Below, piece after piece: positions 1 to 9,215 of a stretch of DNA of 64,000 bases (its first letter is position 1; each line of letters starts with the position of its first letter). The notes below the pieces were generated by a model that was given only the letters and a program-made list of their open reading frames with translations, had not been told where the DNA came from and ran no database searches. Made by a program: the position numbers and the translations under genes. Origin of the DNA: Alphaproteobacteria bacterium (GTDB lineage: Bacteria > Pseudomonadota > Alphaproteobacteria > CAAGCB01 > CAG-977); the NCBI GenBank assembly GCA_024413465.1, contig JAKSVU010000001.1, positions 267,801-331,800 of the forward strand. The letters run 5' to 3'.

Positions 1-1773
1 GAAAATGTTTTAAAAGCGTTAAGACCACACACTACAAAAAAACTGCATGTCGTATTTGGTTGTGGTGGAGATCGTGATAGAGGGAAACGCCCTCAAATGG
101 GAGCAATATGTCAAAAACTTGCTGATGTTATCTATGTAACAGATGATAATCCAAGATCTGAAGAACCTTTTGAAATAAGAGCCTCAATTCTTCCTTCTTG
201 TCCTGATGCATTTAATATTGGAGATCGAGCTTTAGCTATAAAAACGGCTATAAAAAATTTAGAAGATGGAGACACACTAGTTATTGCAGGAAAAGGGCAT
301 GAAATCGGTCAAATGATAAAAGGAATAAATCATCCATTCGACGATAGAGTTGAAGCGAGGAAAGCTATAATTGAAGTAGAAAAACCACTTTGGCAATCAT
401 CTGTAATTGCAGAAGCTACCTCTGGAAGAGCAGGTTCAAACTTTGATATTTACGGAATTTCAATTGATACAAGAACAATAAAAAAAGGAGAACTTTATAT
501 TGCTTTAATTGGCGAAAAGGTAAATGGACATGCTTTTATTCAACAAGCTTTTGAGAAAGGAGCTTGTGGTGCCTTAGTTTCTACTATTCCAGAAGGCATA
601 GATACAAAAAAATTAATTGTAGTTCAAGACACATTACAAGCCTTGAAAGATTTAGCAAAAGAAGCTAGGAAACGGACAAAAGCAAAGATTATTGGTATAA
701 CTGGAAGCTCTGGAAAAACTAGTACCAAAGAAATGCTTCGAAGTGCTCTTTCTTGTGTAGGACTAACACATTATACATTAGGGAATTTAAATAATAATAT
801 TGGTGTTCCATTGACTTTGTCAAGAATGCCACAAAATTGTGATTTTGCAATTTTAGAAATGGGTATAAATCATTTTGGAGAAATGACAGAATTAACTGAT
901 CTTGTAAGGCCTGATTTTGTTTTAATAACAATGATTGGAAATGCACATTGTGAATATTTTAAACAACCTGAAGAAACAGCTTTAGCAAAAGCTGAAATAT
1001 TTACATCGATGAATAAAAATGGAGCTGTACTTCTAAATGCTGATAATGAATTATTTTCTACACTTGAAAAGGAAGCTAAAAAAAATAATATAAAAAATAT
1101 ATATGCATTTGGCTCTAATGCTGAAAATTATGTATCTTTGCTTCACTTATCTCATTTACAAAATAAGAATGAAATTACTATCAGAATAAACAATTCTACA
1201 TATTCGTACCAATTAAACATCCCCGGGAAACATCAAGTTTTAAATAGCTTAGGTGTTGTGGGAATTTTATCATTGTTAAATGTTGACATGCAAACTTGTT
1301 TACAAGGATTAAGCTTATTAAAGCCATCAGAAGGAAGAGGTAAAGCTCTCATTTTAAGATGTCCTCAAAAGAAGGAAAACACCTATACATTAATTGACGA
1401 TGCTTATAATGCTAATCCAGAATCAGTAAAGGCAGGTTTAAATGTTTTGGGAGAGATGTCGACAAATGGTAAAAAAATTGCCGTATTAGCCGATATGCTA
1501 GAACTAGGTGAAAAATCGATTGCTTTACATTTATCTATCAAAAATTATCTTTTATCTAACAAGGTAGACTACTTATTTGCAGTTGGAGAAGCAATGGGGA
1601 AATTATTTGATGATATCAAACTACCTGGAGCAAAAACAAAAACATCACTTGAAATGGTAAAAAACTTGTCTAAAATAATTGGAAAAGATGATATTGTTTA
1701 TGTAAAAGGTTCAAACTCAATGAAACTATCAGCATTGATTAAAGAATTAAAGGAATTAAGTAATGCTTTATAA
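1..1773 (+). CDS. murE-murF: MurE-MurF fusion, 5'-truncated by window edge
   Basis: The frame is open from base 1, so the gene starts before the window. The first ~125 residues are the C-terminal ligase domain of MurE (UDP-MurNAc-tripeptide synthetase), including the DNPRSE motif near residue 49 that is typical of meso-diaminopimelate-adding enzymes, and an AGKGHE motif. With no stop codon it continues into a complete MurF (D-Ala-D-Ala adding enzyme), with the nucleotide loop GITGSSGKTST near residue 233 and the DDAYNANP motif. The product would catalyse two successive cytoplasmic steps of UDP-MurNAc-pentapeptide synthesis. It ends 11 bases inside mraY. Bifunctional MurE/MurF proteins are known in some proteobacteria; here the fusion is read directly from the uninterrupted frame. 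Confidence 0.95.
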   Translation, partial: ENVLKALRPHTTKKLHVVFGCGGDRDRGKRPQMGAICQKLADVIYVTDDNPRSEEPFEIRASILPSCPDAFNIGDRALAIKTAIKNLEDGDTLVIAGKGHEIGQMIKGINHPFDDRVEARKAIIEVEKPLWQSSVIAEATSGRAGSNFDIYGISIDTRTIKKGELYIALIGEKVNGHAFIQQAFEKGACGALVSTIPEGIDTKKLIVVQDTLQALKDLAKEARKRTKAKIIGITGSSGKTSTKEMLRSALSCVGLTHYTLGNLNNNIGVPLTLSRMPQNCDFAILEMGINHFGEMTELTDLVRPDFVLITMIGNAHCEYFKQPEETALAKAEIFTSMNKNGAVLLNADNELFSTLEKEAKKNNIKNIYAFGSNAENYVSLLHLSHLQNKNEITIRINNSTYSYQLNIPGKHQVLNSLGVVGILSLLNVDMQTCLQGLSLLKPSEGRGKALILRCPQKKENTYTLIDDAYNANPESVKAGLNVLGEMSTNGKKIAVLADMLELGEKSIALHLSIKNYLLSNKVDYLFAVGEAMGKLFDDIKLPGAKTKTSLEMVKNLSKIIGKDDIVYVKGSNSMKLSALIKELKELSNAL

Positions 1774-2848
1774 TTTTCTATATCCCCTTTCTGATAAATT
1801 TTCTGTATTAAATCTTTTCAAATATTTAACTTTCAGAACTGGTGGAGCTATTTTTACATCTTTAATTATTAGTTTTTTTGTTGGACCAAGATTAATTAAA
1901 TGGTTAAAAGAAAAACAGCATGCTATGCAACCGATTAGATCTGATGGACCAGAAACACACTTAAAAAAACAGGGGACTCCCACAATGGGTGGATTAATGA
2001 TTATTTCATCTGTTTGTATCTCGACTCTTCTATGGGCAGATTTAAAAAGTCATTTTGTCTTTTCTATCCTAACAATTTTTCTATGTTTTGGGATGATTGG
2101 TTTTATTGATGACTATATGAAAGTTTCCAAAAAAGATACTGCTGGAATGCGAGGAAAATTGAAGCTTATATTCGAATTTTCAATATCTGCTTTCATTGCT
2201 TGGTTTATAACAAAAAATACAGTCTCTCCAACTGCAACAACACTTACTTTTCCTTTTATAAAAACTTGGACGATCAATCTAGGATTATGTTATATTCCTT
2301 TTGCAATGTTTGTAATTGTTGGTTCTGGGAATGCTGTTAATTTAACAGATGGGCTTGATGGATTAGCTATTGTGCCTGTTATGATAGTGTCCTTTGTTTT
2401 CTTAATCATAAGTTACATATCTGGACATGCATCATTTGCATCATATTTACAAATCTCTTATATTGCAGGTTCTGGAGAATTAGCTGTATTTTGTGGAAGT
2501 CTTATTGGTGCTGGACTAGTTTTTTTATGGTTTAATGCATCTCCTGCACAAATTTTTATGGGAGACACAGGATCTGTCGCCTTAGGGGGAGCTCTTGGAA
2601 CTTTAAGCATAGCAACAAAACATGAAATTATATTAGCAATTGCTGGTGGACTATTTGTTATTGAAACATTTTCAGTAATTATTCAGGTACTTGCTTTCAA
2701 AACCATCCATCGTCGTATTTTTAAAATGGCTCCAATACACCACCATTTTGAAAAATTAGGATGGACAGAACAAAACGTTGTCGTTAGATTTTGGATTATC
2801 TCTACAATTTTAGGATTGATTGCTTTATCTTCCCTGAAAATTAGGTAA
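1763..2848 (+). CDS. mraY: Phospho-MurNAc-pentapeptide transferase
   Basis: A 361-residue polytopic membrane enzyme that transfers phospho-MurNAc-pentapeptide to undecaprenyl phosphate, making lipid I. About ten hydrophobic segments are visible. Family motifs are present: PTMGG near residue 73, the FIDDYMK aspartates near 116, NLTDGLDGL near 194, FMGDTGS near 263 and APIHHHFE near 322. The length matches the family. The start overlaps the murE-murF end by 11 bases, which suggests translational coupling. The next gene is ftsW, although murD normally stands between mraY and ftsW in proteobacteria. Confidence 0.97.
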   Translation: MLYNFLYPLSDKFSVLNLFKYLTFRTGGAIFTSLIISFFVGPRLIKWLKEKQHAMQPIRSDGPETHLKKQGTPTMGGLMIISSVCISTLLWADLKSHFVFSILTIFLCFGMIGFIDDYMKVSKKDTAGMRGKLKLIFEFSISAFIAWFITKNTVSPTATTLTFPFIKTWTINLGLCYIPFAMFVIVGSGNAVNLTDGLDGLAIVPVMIVSFVFLIISYISGHASFASYLQISYIAGSGELAVFCGSLIGAGLVFLWFNASPAQIFMGDTGSVALGGALGTLSIATKHEIILAIAGGLFVIETFSVIIQVLAFKTIHRRIFKMAPIHHHFEKLGWTEQNVVVRFWIISTILGLIALSSLKIR

Positions 2849-2852
2849 CTAT

Positions 2853-3983
2853 ATGAAACCATCCTTCGACAGAACTGACAATAGCATTCTTGCCCAATGG
2901 TGGTGGACAATTGATCGGGTATTTTTTTACTTAATTACAATCTTAATGATTTTAGGAATTATTGTTTCTTTTATAGCAACACCTCCAGTAGCGAAAACAA
3001 TTGGATTAAATAATTATCATTTTATATATCATCAAGTTCCTTTTATGTTTTTATCATTTTTAGTAATGATAGGGATTTCGTTTTTAAATCAGCAGAAAAT
3101 TCTTCAATTAACTGCCATTTCAACATTACTACTGCTCATATTGATGATTATTGCTATATTTTTTTTCCCTGAAAAAAAAGGATCTCATAGATGGATATAT
3201 CTATTTGGATTATCGTTACAACCTTCTGAATTTATAAAACCTTGTTTTGCCATAATATTAGCTCACATTCTTGCAACAAAAAAAAATGATACCTCATTCA
3301 AGGGTTTTCGTTATGCAGCACTACTATACGCAATTACAGTTATATTATTAATAAAACAACCTGATATTGGAATGGCTACTACAGTCACAATTATATTTAT
3401 AAGTGAACTTTTTTTATCCGGAGTTCCTTTAAAAGCAATTGTAATTCTATTTATTCTAACTTTATTGGCTTTAGGTTGTGCTTATTTTTTCTTAGAACAT
3501 TTTAAAACAAGAATTGATGTATTTCTCACCTCAGAAACAAAAGAAAAATTTCAAATTACAAAAGCACTTGAAGCTATTGCAAATGGGAATTTATGGGGTT
3601 GCGGTTTGGGAAAAGGAACTGTAAAATATGCAATCCCTGATGCTCATACTGATTTTGTTTTAGCTGTAATTGTAGAGGAATGTGGAATTCCTGGATTTTT
3701 GGTTATTATTTCTCTTTTTATTGCTATCATTGCTCGAATAATTTACAAAATTTTAACTGGAAATAAATCTTTATATGCTATGTTGGCCATATGTGGAATT
3801 ATAACGCAATTTGCTTTTCAAACAGTTGTAAATATTTCTTCAACACTGGGCTTAATACCTACAAAAGGTATGACCTTACCTTTTATCTCCTATGGAGGAT
3901 CATCTTTGTTGGCTTTAGGTTTTGGTATGGGAATGATTCTTGGATTAAGTAAAGAAAGTTTTTCTAAGAAAGGAATTAGATGA
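2853..3983 (+). CDS. ftsW: Septal SEDS glycosyltransferase FtsW
   Basis: A 376-residue SEDS-family integral membrane protein with about ten predicted membrane segments, expected to polymerise lipid II at the division septum. The QPSEFIKP motif (near residue 121), the GCGLGKGTVKYAIPDAHTDF loop (near 250), containing the typical PDAHTDF, and the C-terminal SYGGSS are diagnostic of FtsW/RodA. Its place in the dcw cluster, between mraY and murG, favours FtsW over RodA. It starts 4 bases after mraY and its end overlaps the start of murG by 4 bases. Confidence 0.95.
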   Translation: MKPSFDRTDNSILAQWWWTIDRVFFYLITILMILGIIVSFIATPPVAKTIGLNNYHFIYHQVPFMFLSFLVMIGISFLNQQKILQLTAISTLLLLILMIIAIFFFPEKKGSHRWIYLFGLSLQPSEFIKPCFAIILAHILATKKNDTSFKGFRYAALLYAITVILLIKQPDIGMATTVTIIFISELFLSGVPLKAIVILFILTLLALGCAYFFLEHFKTRIDVFLTSETKEKFQITKALEAIANGNLWGCGLGKGTVKYAIPDAHTDFVLAVIVEECGIPGFLVIISLFIAIIARIIYKILTGNKSLYAMLAICGIITQFAFQTVVNISSTLGLIPTKGMTLPFISYGGSSLLALGFGMGMILGLSKESFSKKGIR

Positions 3984-5062
3984 AAAAATTTATATTGACA
4001 GCAGGTGGATCTGGGGGGCATGTTTTCCCAGCACAAGCATTAGCAAAAGAATTAATATCGCGTGGCCATGAAGTTGTTTTTATCACAGATAGACGTGGTA
4101 CTTCATTTTCATCAACATTTCCTTCCTCAAAAGAATTTAGAATATTTGCTGGAGCATATGCAAATTTGAGTAAAATAAGAAAAATAAAAGCTCTTTTTTC
4201 AATGGGAATTGGAATTGTTCAATCAATATGCATAATTTTAAAAATAAAACCAAACGCTGTAATTGGATTTGGAGGATATGCTTCCTTTCCTGCAGCATTT
4301 GCTTCTGAAATTTTAGATATTCCATTAATTATACATGAACAAAATAGCGTTTTAGGTGGAGCAAATCGTTTTTTAGCAAGACAATCGAGCATTATTGCTA
4401 CAACTTTTCCTAAAGTAAAAAAAATACCAGAAAACATAAAAACATCATATACAGGTGTTCCTGTTAGACCTGAAATCTTATCTATGAACTCGCTCCCCTA
4501 CCCTAAAAATAATGACAAATTTAAGTTATTAATATTTGGAGGATCTCAAGGGGCTAAAATTTTTAGTAAAATCATTCCTGAAGCAATAAAATTGTTACCT
4601 ATAGAAATAAAAGAGAATTTACAAATATCTCAACAAGCAAGAAGTGATGATTTAAATGAATTAAAGGCTAGTTACGAACAATCTGGACTAAAAGTTGAAA
4701 CAGCTTCCTTTTTTAATGACATTGCAAAGCGTTTAAAAGAAACTAATTTACTTATATGCCGAGCTGGAGCATCAACAATTGCAGAACTAACAACTACAGG
4801 AACCCCCGCAATTATTGTTCCAATGTTACATTCTCCAGATTCACATCAATTATATAATGCTAAATTTATTGAAGATAATCATGCTTGTATTTTAATGGAG
4901 GAAAAAACATTTACCGCTGAAAATCTATCTAAAGAAATTATAAAATTATATAATGATAGAAATATGCTAGAATTTTTATCTGAAAATGCAAAAAAACTAG
5001 CAAAATTGGATGCCGTTTCATTATTTGCAGATACAGTATTAAATAATTGCAAAAACAAGTAA
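3980..5062 (+). CDS. murG: Lipid II synthase (UDP-GlcNAc transferase)
   Basis: A 360-residue peripheral membrane GT-B glycosyltransferase that adds GlcNAc to lipid I. The N-terminal glycine-rich loop GGSGGHVFPA (near residue 9), FGGYASFPA (near 97), IHEQNSVLGGANR (near 119), FGGSQGA (near 189) and the donor-binding CRAGASTIAEL (near 261) are all present. The length is normal. The start overlaps ftsW by 4 bases. Confidence 0.96.
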   Translation: MKKFILTAGGSGGHVFPAQALAKELISRGHEVVFITDRRGTSFSSTFPSSKEFRIFAGAYANLSKIRKIKALFSMGIGIVQSICIILKIKPNAVIGFGGYASFPAAFASEILDIPLIIHEQNSVLGGANRFLARQSSIIATTFPKVKKIPENIKTSYTGVPVRPEILSMNSLPYPKNNDKFKLLIFGGSQGAKIFSKIIPEAIKLLPIEIKENLQISQQARSDDLNELKASYEQSGLKVETASFFNDIAKRLKETNLLICRAGASTIAELTTTGTPAIIVPMLHSPDSHQLYNAKFIEDNHACILMEEKTFTAENLSKEIIKLYNDRNMLEFLSENAKKLAKLDAVSLFADTVLNNCKNK

Positions 5063-5072
5063 GGATTTTCAA

Positions 5073-6500
5073 ATGAATAATATTCCTTTTAATTTAGGTA
5101 CATTACATTTTGTCGGAATTGGTGGAAGTGGGATGAGTTGCATTGCAGAATTAATGCATAATCTTGGGTATAAAGTACAAGGATCTGATATTTCTGCCTC
5201 ACAAAATGTACTTAGATTAAAAAACATGGGAATACGAGTCGAAACAGGCCACTGCGCTGAAAACATCAATGGTGCTAGCGTTGTTGTTGTATCATCAGCA
5301 ATTAGAGAAAATAATCCTGAAATAATAGAAGCAAGATATCGTAGAATTCCTGTTGTACGTAGATCTGAAATGTTAGCAGAGCTTATGCGTCTAAAATGGT
5401 CTATTGCAGTTGGAGGAACTCACGGAAAAACAACTACGACATCTATGATTGGAGCTGTTATGCAGGCTGCTGGATTAGATCCAACTGTAGCAAATGGAGG
5501 TATAATAAACTCCTACGGAACAAATGCTCATTTAGGTGATGGAAAATGGTTAGTTGCAGAAGCTGATGAATCTGATGGTAGTTTTATAAAACTACCGGCG
5601 ACCGCTGTCGTTGTAACAAATATGGACCCAGAACATTTGGATTATTATGGTTCATATGAAAAAATGAAAGAAGCTTTTTTATCTTTTGTTCAAAATATTC
5701 CATTTTATGGTTTTGCTTGTTTATGTTCCGATCATCCAGAAATTCAAAAATTGATTTCAAAAGTATCTGACAGATTAATAATTACCTATGGATTTAATCA
5801 GCAAGCTCAAATTTGTGCACAAAATATTAATATGGAACCAGGATTGATAACTTTTGATGTTCAAATTGCAGCAGAGATATCTTCCACAAAAAGAAATTAT
5901 TATATCAAGAATATAAAATTGCCTGTTTATGGGAAACACAATATTCAAAATGCAATGGCTGCAATAGGAGTTGGACTACAACTTGGTGTCAATGAAGAAC
6001 AGATAAAAGCTGCACTATCAAACTTTAAGGGCGTACAAAGGCGTTTCACTAAAAGAGGATCTGTAAACAATATTGATATAATTGATGACTATGCTCATCA
6101 TCCAGTTGAAATTATGGCTACGATTAAAGCTGCACGAGATGTTGTAAAGAATAATGTTATTGTTATATTTCAGCCTCACAGATATTCTAGAGTTGAAAAT
6201 TTATTTGAAATGTTCTGCACTGCTTTTAATGACGCTGATTATGTTATTGTAGCTGATATATATTCTGCTGGAGAAAATGAAATAGAGGGTATTAATAAGC
6301 ATGTTATTGCTGAAGGACTTCGCACACATGGTCATAGACATGTAATTGAGTTAGATGCTCCTGAAAATTTACCTCAAACTATTTTAAAAATAGCAAATCA
6401 GGGCGATATAATTTTATGCCTAGGAGCTGGTACAATATCATCTTGGGCAAAAAAATTACCTGAACAGCTCAATAAATTATACAATGGAGAACAACAATGA
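5073..6500 (+). CDS. murC: UDP-MurNAc:L-alanine ligase
   Basis: A 475-residue Mur ligase of three domains, adding L-alanine to UDP-MurNAc. The N-terminal GIGGSGMSCIAE loop, the ATP-binding GGTHGKTTTTSM (near residue 112), EADESDGSF (near 168), the central HNIQNAMAA and the C-terminal DDYAHHPVE are visible. It begins 10 bases after murG and overlaps murB by 4 bases, so it lies within the same transcription unit. In many bacteria murC follows murD, but murD is not seen here. Confidence 0.96.
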   Translation: MNNIPFNLGTLHFVGIGGSGMSCIAELMHNLGYKVQGSDISASQNVLRLKNMGIRVETGHCAENINGASVVVVSSAIRENNPEIIEARYRRIPVVRRSEMLAELMRLKWSIAVGGTHGKTTTTSMIGAVMQAAGLDPTVANGGIINSYGTNAHLGDGKWLVAEADESDGSFIKLPATAVVVTNMDPEHLDYYGSYEKMKEAFLSFVQNIPFYGFACLCSDHPEIQKLISKVSDRLIITYGFNQQAQICAQNINMEPGLITFDVQIAAEISSTKRNYYIKNIKLPVYGKHNIQNAMAAIGVGLQLGVNEEQIKAALSNFKGVQRRFTKRGSVNNIDIIDDYAHHPVEIMATIKAARDVVKNNVIVIFQPHRYSRVENLFEMFCTAFNDADYVIVADIYSAGENEIEGINKHVIAEGLRTHGHRHVIELDAPENLPQTILKIANQGDIILCLGAGTISSWAKKLPEQLNKLYNGEQQ

Positions 6501-7465
6501 GTTTTTTTCATTATATATCGCACTTTCTTTTCAAAAAAAATTCTCTGATTGATATATTACCAACTGTAAGGGGTACTTACAAAGAAAATGTTCCTCTTGC
6601 AAATATGACCTGGCTAGGTGTTGGTGGACCTGCAGAAGTTTTATTTGAACCTGCTGATGAAAATGATTTATTATACTTTATTGAACTGAAAAAAAACATT
6701 CCGGTAACAATTATTGGTGGTGGATCAAATCTTCTTATTCGAGATGGTGGTATTCCCGGTGTTGTTATCCGTTTAGGAAAAAATTTTGAAACAATTGACA
6801 TAAAAGAAGATGGCACAATAACATGTGCTGCTGGAGCTAAAAATACTGAAATTTCAAGAAAAGCAATGGAAGCAGGGATTTCTGGATTTGAGTTTTTATG
6901 TGATATACCAGGAACAATCGGTGGCGCTGTTAGAATGAATGCTGGAGCATTCGGTTCCTCAATAGCTGATTATTTAGTTAAATTAGAAGGAATTGAACCT
7001 GCAAATGGAGTCCATATTACCTTAACACGAGATGAAGTTCCTATGGGATACAGAGAAAATGATTTACCTTTAGGATGGGTCTTTACAAAAGTTATTTTAA
7101 AAGGAACCCCTGAAGATAAAATAAAAATTCAAGAAAAAATGAATGCGTATAAAAAACAACGTCGCGAAACTCAGCCTCATGGAGTTCGAACTGCAGGATC
7201 AATGTTTAAAAATCCAATAGGATTAAAAGCCTGGCAATTAATTGAAAAATCTGGTTGTAGAGGATTACGTGTTGGAGATGCAATCGTATCAGAAAAACAT
7301 TCGAATTTTTTTGTGAATATTGGAAATGCTACAGCTATGGATTTTGAAGAATTAATAAATCTAGTTAGAAAAAGAGTCTTAGAGAATTGTGGTATTCAAC
7401 TTGAATTAGAAGTTCGTTGCTTAGGTGTGAAAACGAAGGCATTTAGCAGTTTTGGAGGGAAATAA
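6497..7465 (+). CDS. murB: UDP-N-acetylenolpyruvoylglucosamine reductase
   Basis: A 322-residue FAD/NADPH-dependent enzyme that reduces enolpyruvyl-UDP-GlcNAc to UDP-MurNAc. It carries the FAD-binding GGGSNLLIRDGG motif near residue 76, a GTIGGAVRMNAGAFG segment, YRENDLP, the catalytic-serine region RTAGSMFKNP and a C-terminal ELEVRCLG glutamate. It overlaps murC by 4 bases and ends 1 base before the ddl start. No frameshift or truncation is seen. Confidence 0.95.
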   Translation: MSFFHYISHFLFKKNSLIDILPTVRGTYKENVPLANMTWLGVGGPAEVLFEPADENDLLYFIELKKNIPVTIIGGGSNLLIRDGGIPGVVIRLGKNFETIDIKEDGTITCAAGAKNTEISRKAMEAGISGFEFLCDIPGTIGGAVRMNAGAFGSSIADYLVKLEGIEPANGVHITLTRDEVPMGYRENDLPLGWVFTKVILKGTPEDKIKIQEKMNAYKKQRRETQPHGVRTAGSMFKNPIGLKAWQLIEKSGCRGLRVGDAIVSEKHSNFFVNIGNATAMDFEELINLVRKRVLENCGIQLELEVRCLGVKTKAFSSFGGK

Positions 7466-7466
7466 C

Positions 7467-8390
7467 ATGAAAAAAGTTGCTGTATTAATGGGGGGAATGT
7501 CATCAGAACGAGAAGTATCACTTTTAAGTGGGAAAAATGTTGTTGAAGCTTTAAAAAAAGCGGGATACAACGCTTTTTGTATTGAATTAACTGAAAATAT
7601 TGAAAAACTTATCGTATTACTCAACAAAGAAAAACCTGACGTTGTCTTTAATGCTTTACATGGAAAATATGGTGAAGATGGTTGTATTCAAGGTTTATTA
7701 GATTTGATGAAAATTCCATATACCCATTCAGGGCGTCTTGCATCCGCACTAGCGATGAATAAAGTAACTGCAAAACAGGTTTATCGTAGTGCAAACATTC
7801 CCGTTGCAAAAGAAAAAATTGTTTCAAAAAGAGAAATACTTAGTGACAATGTTTTGCCAAAACCATATGTTTTAAAACCAATCAGTGATGGATCTTCCGT
7901 TGGTGTTTATATAATAAAGGAAGAGGATAGTAAAAAACCATTTGAGATGGGAAAATATCCTTATAATGAAAATGATAAAATTCTTGCAGAGGAATACATC
8001 CCTGGACGAGAATTAACTGTTGCGGTTCTCAATGGCAAAGCTTTAGGTGTGCTTGAGATTGTTCCTAATTTAAAATTCTATGACTATACCGCAAAATATA
8101 CAAATGGAGGGGCTGAACATATTTGCCCGGCTCAAATCGATCAGAATGACTATAATAAAATAATGGAATATGCAGAAAAAGCACATAATGCACTAGGATG
8201 TAGAGGGGTTTCTCGTTCTGATTTTAGATATGATGACTCAAATAAACAACATCGTATTGTTATATTAGAAACAAACACACAACCAGGAATGACATCCCTC
8301 TCTTTAGTACCAGATATTGCACGTTATGCTGGATATTCTTATGAGGAACTTGTATCAGCACTTGTGGAGCAAGCTACATGGGGCGATTAA
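7467..8390 (+). CDS. ddl: D-alanine--D-alanine ligase
   Basis: An ATP-grasp enzyme of 307 residues that makes the D-Ala-D-Ala dipeptide used by MurF. The N-terminal VLMGGMSSEREVSLLSG, the FNALHGKYGEDG segment, KPISDGSSVGV and the metal-binding ETNTQPGMT are present. I place the start at ATG 7467 because GGAGGG lies 7 bases upstream and the protein then opens with the family-typical MKKVAVLMGG; an in-frame ATG at 7452 overlaps murB. The end overlaps ftsQ by 13 bases. Confidence 0.95.
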   Translation: MKKVAVLMGGMSSEREVSLLSGKNVVEALKKAGYNAFCIELTENIEKLIVLLNKEKPDVVFNALHGKYGEDGCIQGLLDLMKIPYTHSGRLASALAMNKVTAKQVYRSANIPVAKEKIVSKREILSDNVLPKPYVLKPISDGSSVGVYIIKEEDSKKPFEMGKYPYNENDKILAEEYIPGRELTVAVLNGKALGVLEIVPNLKFYDYTAKYTNGGAEHICPAQIDQNDYNKIMEYAEKAHNALGCRGVSRSDFRYDDSNKQHRIVILETNTQPGMTSLSLVPDIARYAGYSYEELVSALVEQATWGD

Positions 8391-9211
8391 AAAAAAATGT
8401 ATTTTGCTTAAAATCATTATACATAACTATTTTCTTTTTAATCTTATCTATTTTCGCTATTGGAATACACCTCTTTACAAAATCAAATATATATGTGGAG
8501 AGAAGAGCTTTACTTTTAGAAAAATTTAACAATAACAAAGAAAATTTTGTTTTGTCTATTGGGTTAAAATTAAAACAAGTTTATATTGCTGGCAGAGCTA
8601 GAACTTCTGAGGTAGATATTGAAAAAATCGTATCAGCTATTCCTGATATGGATATAATGAAAGTAGATATTTATAAAATTCGTGAAAATTTGAAAAAGCT
8701 ACCTTGGATAAAGGATGTCAAAATAAAAAGAATTTTACCTCAACATTTAGTTATTGAAGTTTATGAAAGATCCCCTATCGCTGTTTTTAAACATAATGAT
8801 AAATTTAATCCTATAGATGATGAAGGTAATATTATTGAAGTATCCTTAAACAAGCCATCTGGACTGCCTATAATCACGGGAACAGCTTCTCCTGAAAATG
8901 TTCCGCATTTATTTCAAATTTTAAAACAAGAAGATGATTTATTTCGTAGAGTAAAAGGAGCGAGTTGGATTGGAAAACGACGTTGGGATATCTATATTGA
9001 TGACTTAACAAATGGAATTATTGTAAAATTGCCACAAAAAAATTTTCAAATTCAATGGAGCCATTTGTCTAGAATTAATAAAGAACAGCAAATTTTAGAT
9101 AAAGATATTCATTCTATTGATTTACGTGATCCTGAGAAAAGTATGATTAATATGGATATCCATAAAACTAAGAGTAAAACAAAAACAGTCCGAGAAGAAC
9201 AGGATATTTAG
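8378..9211 (+). CDS. ftsQ: Cell-division protein FtsQ
   Basis: A 277-residue bitopic inner-membrane protein of the divisome. A short basic N-terminus is followed by one hydrophobic segment (about residues 12-33), then a POTRA-like domain (VYIAGRARTSEVDIEKIV) and a periplasmic beta domain with the PWIKDVKIKRILPQHLVIEV segment characteristic of FtsQ/DivIB. The C-terminal ~25 residues are lysine-rich and variable. It starts within the last codons of ddl and lies 4 bases before ftsA. Confidence 0.92.
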   Translation: MGRLKKNVFCLKSLYITIFFLILSIFAIGIHLFTKSNIYVERRALLLEKFNNNKENFVLSIGLKLKQVYIAGRARTSEVDIEKIVSAIPDMDIMKVDIYKIRENLKKLPWIKDVKIKRILPQHLVIEVYERSPIAVFKHNDKFNPIDDEGNIIEVSLNKPSGLPIITGTASPENVPHLFQILKQEDDLFRRVKGASWIGKRRWDIYIDDLTNGIIVKLPQKNFQIQWSHLSRINKEQQILDKDIHSIDLRDPEKSMINMDIHKTKSKTKTVREEQDI

Positions 9212-9215
9212 TCAA

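Noticed and set aside
8317..8529. A 70-residue frame between ddl and ftsQ
   Set aside because: Shadow of the two overlapping real genes in another frame.
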